Positions 36,880 to 39,047 of a DNA stretch of 39,047 nucleotides are shown in pieces. The notes under the pieces were generated by a model, which did not search any database, had not been told where the DNA came from, and was given only the letters and a program-made list of their open reading frames with translations. The stretch covers positions 1-39,047 of the forward strand of contig NZ_NHPJ01000099.1 in assembly GCF_002252985.1 (NCBI RefSeq). The letters run 5' to 3'. Origin of the DNA: Halorubrum halodurans (lineage in GTDB: Archaea > Halobacteriota > Halobacteria > Halobacteriales > Haloferacaceae). The translations under genes were made by a program, and so were the position numbers. Position 1 is the stretch's first letter. Each line of letters opens with the position of its first letter.

Positions 36880-38589
36880 ATGGACCTCGTCCTGTTCAGT
36901 CACGTGGGCGTCTTCGCCGTCTCCGCGCTCGCCTGCGTGGCGAGCCTCCCGCGCGTGCGACGCATCCGACACGCCGACACCCGCCGCGGGCTGGCGGCGC
37001 TCCTCCTCTCGGTCGCCCTCTGGTCGATCGGGTACGTCGGGTACCTGCTCGCGCCGAGCGCCGCGGGCAAGGTCGCGTGGTACACGGTGGGGTTCGTGTT
37101 CGCGTTCGTCGCCGTCGGCGCGTGGCTGTACTTCTGTGCCGCCTACACCGGTCGCCCGCCGCGACGGGCCCCGTACCGGAACGCCGCGATCGCCGTCTTC
37201 GCGGTCTTCACCGCGCTCAAACTCACGAACGCGTTTCACGGCCTCTACTTCACCACCGCGTGGACGACCGAGCCGTTTCCCCACCTCGCGATCCGTCACG
37301 AGCTGCTCTACTGGCTCGTCCTCGGGCTGTCGTACGTCGTGATCGGCGTCGGCTTCTTCATGCTGCTCGAGCGGTTCCACTACACGGGCGCCGACAGCCG
37401 TCCGCTCGCAGCCCTCGTGGGCGTGACGGGGATCCCCGTCGTCGCGACGCTGTTCGGCGGCCGGGTGGAGTGGCTGCTCCCGCTGATGTACGAGCCGCCA
37501 GGGGTCGCGCTGTTCGCGGTCGGAACGCTCTTCGTCTACAGCACCCGTCTCGAGACGATCCGGCTCACCGGCGCGTCGGACAAGCCGGCCATTTACCTCG
37601 ACGGCGACGGGCGCGTTCGCGACTACAACGCCTCCGCACGGGAGATCCTCCCGTCGCTCGCGGACGCGGTCGGGGACCCGATCGACGAGGTCGACGCCGC
37701 CGTCGCCGAGCGCCTGGCGGCGGACGGCGTGTGTGCGATCGACCGGAACGGCGAGTCGCGGTCCTACGAGGTCGTCAGCACGCCGTTCACCGTCGGCGGC
37801 GTTCCGACCGGACGACTGGTGACGCTCACGGACGTGACCGATCGGGAGGCGTACCGACGACGACTCGAGACGAAGACGGAGCAGCTCGAGGCGCTGAACC
37901 GCGTCGTCAGACACGACATCCGGAACGACATGGCCGTGATCCTCGGCTGGATGGAGACGTTCGAGGGACGCGTCGACGACGACCTCGAGCCGGTCCTCGA
38001 CCGCGTCCTGCGGAAGGGAGCACACGTCGTCGAGCTCACGGAGACCGCCCGCGAGTTCATCGAGTCGCTGTCGGCGGCGGAGGCGACGAACCTCCGGCCG
38101 GTCGACGTGCGGGAGACGGTCGACACGGAGCTGGCGGCCGTTCGCGAGTCGTTCCCGGACGCGACGTTCCGCGTCGACGGCGAGATCCCGGACGTGCGAG
38201 TGCGCGGCAACGGGATGCTCTCGTCGGTCCTCCGGAACCTCCTCGAGAACGCGGTCCGCCACAACGACGGGGCGACCCCCGAGGTGACGGTCGCCGTCGA
38301 GACGGCGGGCGAGAGCGTCAGGATCTCGGTCCGGGACGACGGGCCCGGAATCCCCGACGAGCGGAAGCGGGCGGTCTTCGGAAAGGGCGAGAAGGGGCTT
38401 GACAGCCCCGGAACCGGCATCGGCCTGTACCTCGTCCACGTGTTGACGAGCCAGTTCGGCGGCGAGGTGTGGGTGGAGGACAACGACCCCGAGGGGTCGG
38501 TGTTCGTCGTCGAGCTCGTGAACGCGGACCGGGTCGAGAACGTGCCGGACGACGCGGACCGGCCGCCCAGGTATCCCCCGAACCTATAG
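36880..38589 (+). CDS. Membrane sensor histidine kinase with N-terminal 7TM region and PAS
   Basis: Protein of 569 aa. The N-terminal seven-helix region (about residues 1-225, of the 'histidine kinase N-terminal 7TM' type) is followed by a degenerate PAS (about 235-325, AIYLDGDGRVRDYNASARE, LVTLTDVTDRE), the dimerisation helix with phospho-acceptor His345 in VVRHDIRNDM, and a HATPase domain with NLLENAVRHND, DDGPGIPDE and GTGIGLYLV. It likely senses a membrane or extracellular signal. No response regulator gene adjoins it. Its H box and ATPase motifs closely resemble those of the PAS kinase at 31524-33791, so the two are paralogues. Confidence 0.92.
   Translation: MDLVLFSHVGVFAVSALACVASLPRVRRIRHADTRRGLAALLLSVALWSIGYVGYLLAPSAAGKVAWYTVGFVFAFVAVGAWLYFCAAYTGRPPRRAPYRNAAIAVFAVFTALKLTNAFHGLYFTTAWTTEPFPHLAIRHELLYWLVLGLSYVVIGVGFFMLLERFHYTGADSRPLAALVGVTGIPVVATLFGGRVEWLLPLMYEPPGVALFAVGTLFVYSTRLETIRLTGASDKPAIYLDGDGRVRDYNASAREILPSLADAVGDPIDEVDAAVAERLAADGVCAIDRNGESRSYEVVSTPFTVGGVPTGRLVTLTDVTDREAYRRRLETKTEQLEALNRVVRHDIRNDMAVILGWMETFEGRVDDDLEPVLDRVLRKGAHVVELTETAREFIESLSAAEATNLRPVDVRETVDTELAAVRESFPDATFRVDGEIPDVRVRGNGMLSSVLRNLLENAVRHNDGATPEVTVAVETAGESVRISVRDDGPGIPDERKRAVFGKGEKGLDSPGTGIGLYLVHVLTSQFGGEVWVEDNDPEGSVFVVELVNADRVENVPDDADRPPRYPPNL
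38585..38589 (+). promoter_or_regulatory. TATA-like box of the SMR gene overlapping the kinase stop codon
   Basis: The sequence tatag spans the TAG stop of the upstream kinase and lies 28-32 nt before the ATG at 38617, spacing that fits a leaderless transcript for the exporter gene. Confidence 0.5.
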
Positions 38590-38616
38590 CGTGGCCGGCC
38601 GCAACCTCGATCCGAG

Positions 38617-38940
38617 ATGTCGTGGTACCTCCTGATCCTCGCCGGGCTGTTCGAGATAGCGTGGGCGATCGGCCTCGAGTACTCCGAGGGGTTCTCCAAA
38701 CCGCTCCCGACCCTCGCGACCGGCGTCGCCATCGTGGTCAGCATGGTGCTTCTGGCGCGGGCCGTCGAGGAGCTCCCCGTGGGCACGGCCTACGCGGTGT
38801 GGACCGGGATCGGGGCCGTCGGCACCGCCTCGCTCGGGGTCGTCCTCTTCGACGAGCCGGCCACGCTCGTCCGCGCCGGCTGTATCGGCCTGATCGTCGT
38901 CGGCATCGTCGGGCTCCACCTGGCGTCCGGCGGGCACTGA
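38617..38940 (+). CDS. Small multidrug resistance protein, SugE/Gdx (guanidinium exporter) type
   Basis: Four-helix SMR protein of 107 aa. It carries the core Glu in LAGLFEIAWAIGLEYSEGF (Glu13) and the helix-3 motif PVGTAYAVWTGIGAVGTA. The WAIGLEYSEGFSKPLPT stretch and VWTGIGAVG match the SugE/Gdx branch, whose members export guanidinium by proton antiport as dual-topology dimers, rather than the EmrE branch that exports bulky drugs. A single gene is enough for a dual-topology homodimer. Only 27 nt separate it from the kinase, so no guanidine riboswitch can fit upstream. The remaining 107 bases to the window end hold no gene I can support. Confidence 0.9.
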   Translation: MSWYLLILAGLFEIAWAIGLEYSEGFSKPLPTLATGVAIVVSMVLLARAVEELPVGTAYAVWTGIGAVGTASLGVVLFDEPATLVRAGCIGLIVVGIVGLHLASGGH

Positions 38941-39047
38941 GTTCCGTCCGGGCCGTCCGCGGTCCGATCGTCCCGTCGGATCGGGAGGCTCGACGCCGCC
39001 GACCGCGAATGGCTACGCCGCACGGAGTGCGCGGACCGCGGCGGCCG

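Noticed and set aside
38790..39023. Minus-strand open frame at the right edge
   Set aside because: It overlaps the SMR gene, is Arg/Pro/Thr-rich and has no recognisable domain or promoter.

Overview
The window is chromosomal DNA of a haloarchaeon (class Halobacteria), probably close to Halorubrum or Haloferax. The DNA is very GC-rich and the proteins are acidic. Exported proteins carry twin-arginine lipoprotein signals. Most genes begin 22-35 nt downstream of a TATA-like box with no Shine-Dalgarno, which fits leaderless transcripts. Haloarchaea-typical or archaea-specific families are present: CheF/DUF439, GfcR, F420 reductase and KaiC-like ATPases. I see no rRNA, tRNA, CRISPR array, transposase or phage gene. 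About 36 protein genes fill almost the whole window.

Layout. 1-228: remnant of a dispersed GC-rich repeat. 229-2334: GlmM-type phosphohexomutase and a Tat lipoprotein, divergent. 2351-4647 (minus): CheW followed by a KaiC-family ATPase, a small unknown protein and a RecA-like ATPase with a degenerate Walker A. 4750-10980 (plus): tightly overlapping cheB-cheA-cheR-HEAT-cheF taxis operon. 11240-15185 (plus): a GNAT acetyltransferase, then HAD phosphatase, class II aldolase, ribose-1,5-bisphosphate isomerase and PfkB kinase. The last four match the non-carboxylating pentose bisphosphate (nucleoside ribose degradation) pathway described for haloarchaea. 15217-16301: MazG-like protein and F420:NADP oxidoreductase, divergent. 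16302-16821: gene-free, with a structured inverted-repeat element and a second copy of the repeat seen at the window start. 16822-22241 (plus): polyprenyl synthase, GfcR regulator, NCS2 purine-type permease behind a perfect 11+11 palindrome, glutaredoxin, small membrane protein and a TldE/PmbA-like protein. 22238-28172 (minus): complete five-gene peptide-type ABC importer operon. 28505-36750 (minus): Lhr helicase, multi-PAS histidine kinase, kynureninase and MFS transporter. 36880-38940 (plus): membrane histidine kinase and SMR/Gdx-type exporter.

How the genes work together. CheW, CheA, CheB, CheR and CheF form the core and adaptation part of a taxis system acting on the archaellum; CheY, CheC, CheD and the archaellum genes are not in the window. 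The adjoining KaiC/RecA-like trio may be an accessory signalling module. The HAD-aldolase-isomerase-kinase cluster would take ribose-1-phosphate to dihydroxyacetone phosphate and glycolaldehyde without Rubisco. The nearby PRPP-fold regulator GfcR and nucleobase permease may link it to purine and sugar status, but that link is inference. The most unusual non-coding items are the element at 16396-16647, its partial copy at the window start, and the palindromes at 18557-18580 and 4693-4704.
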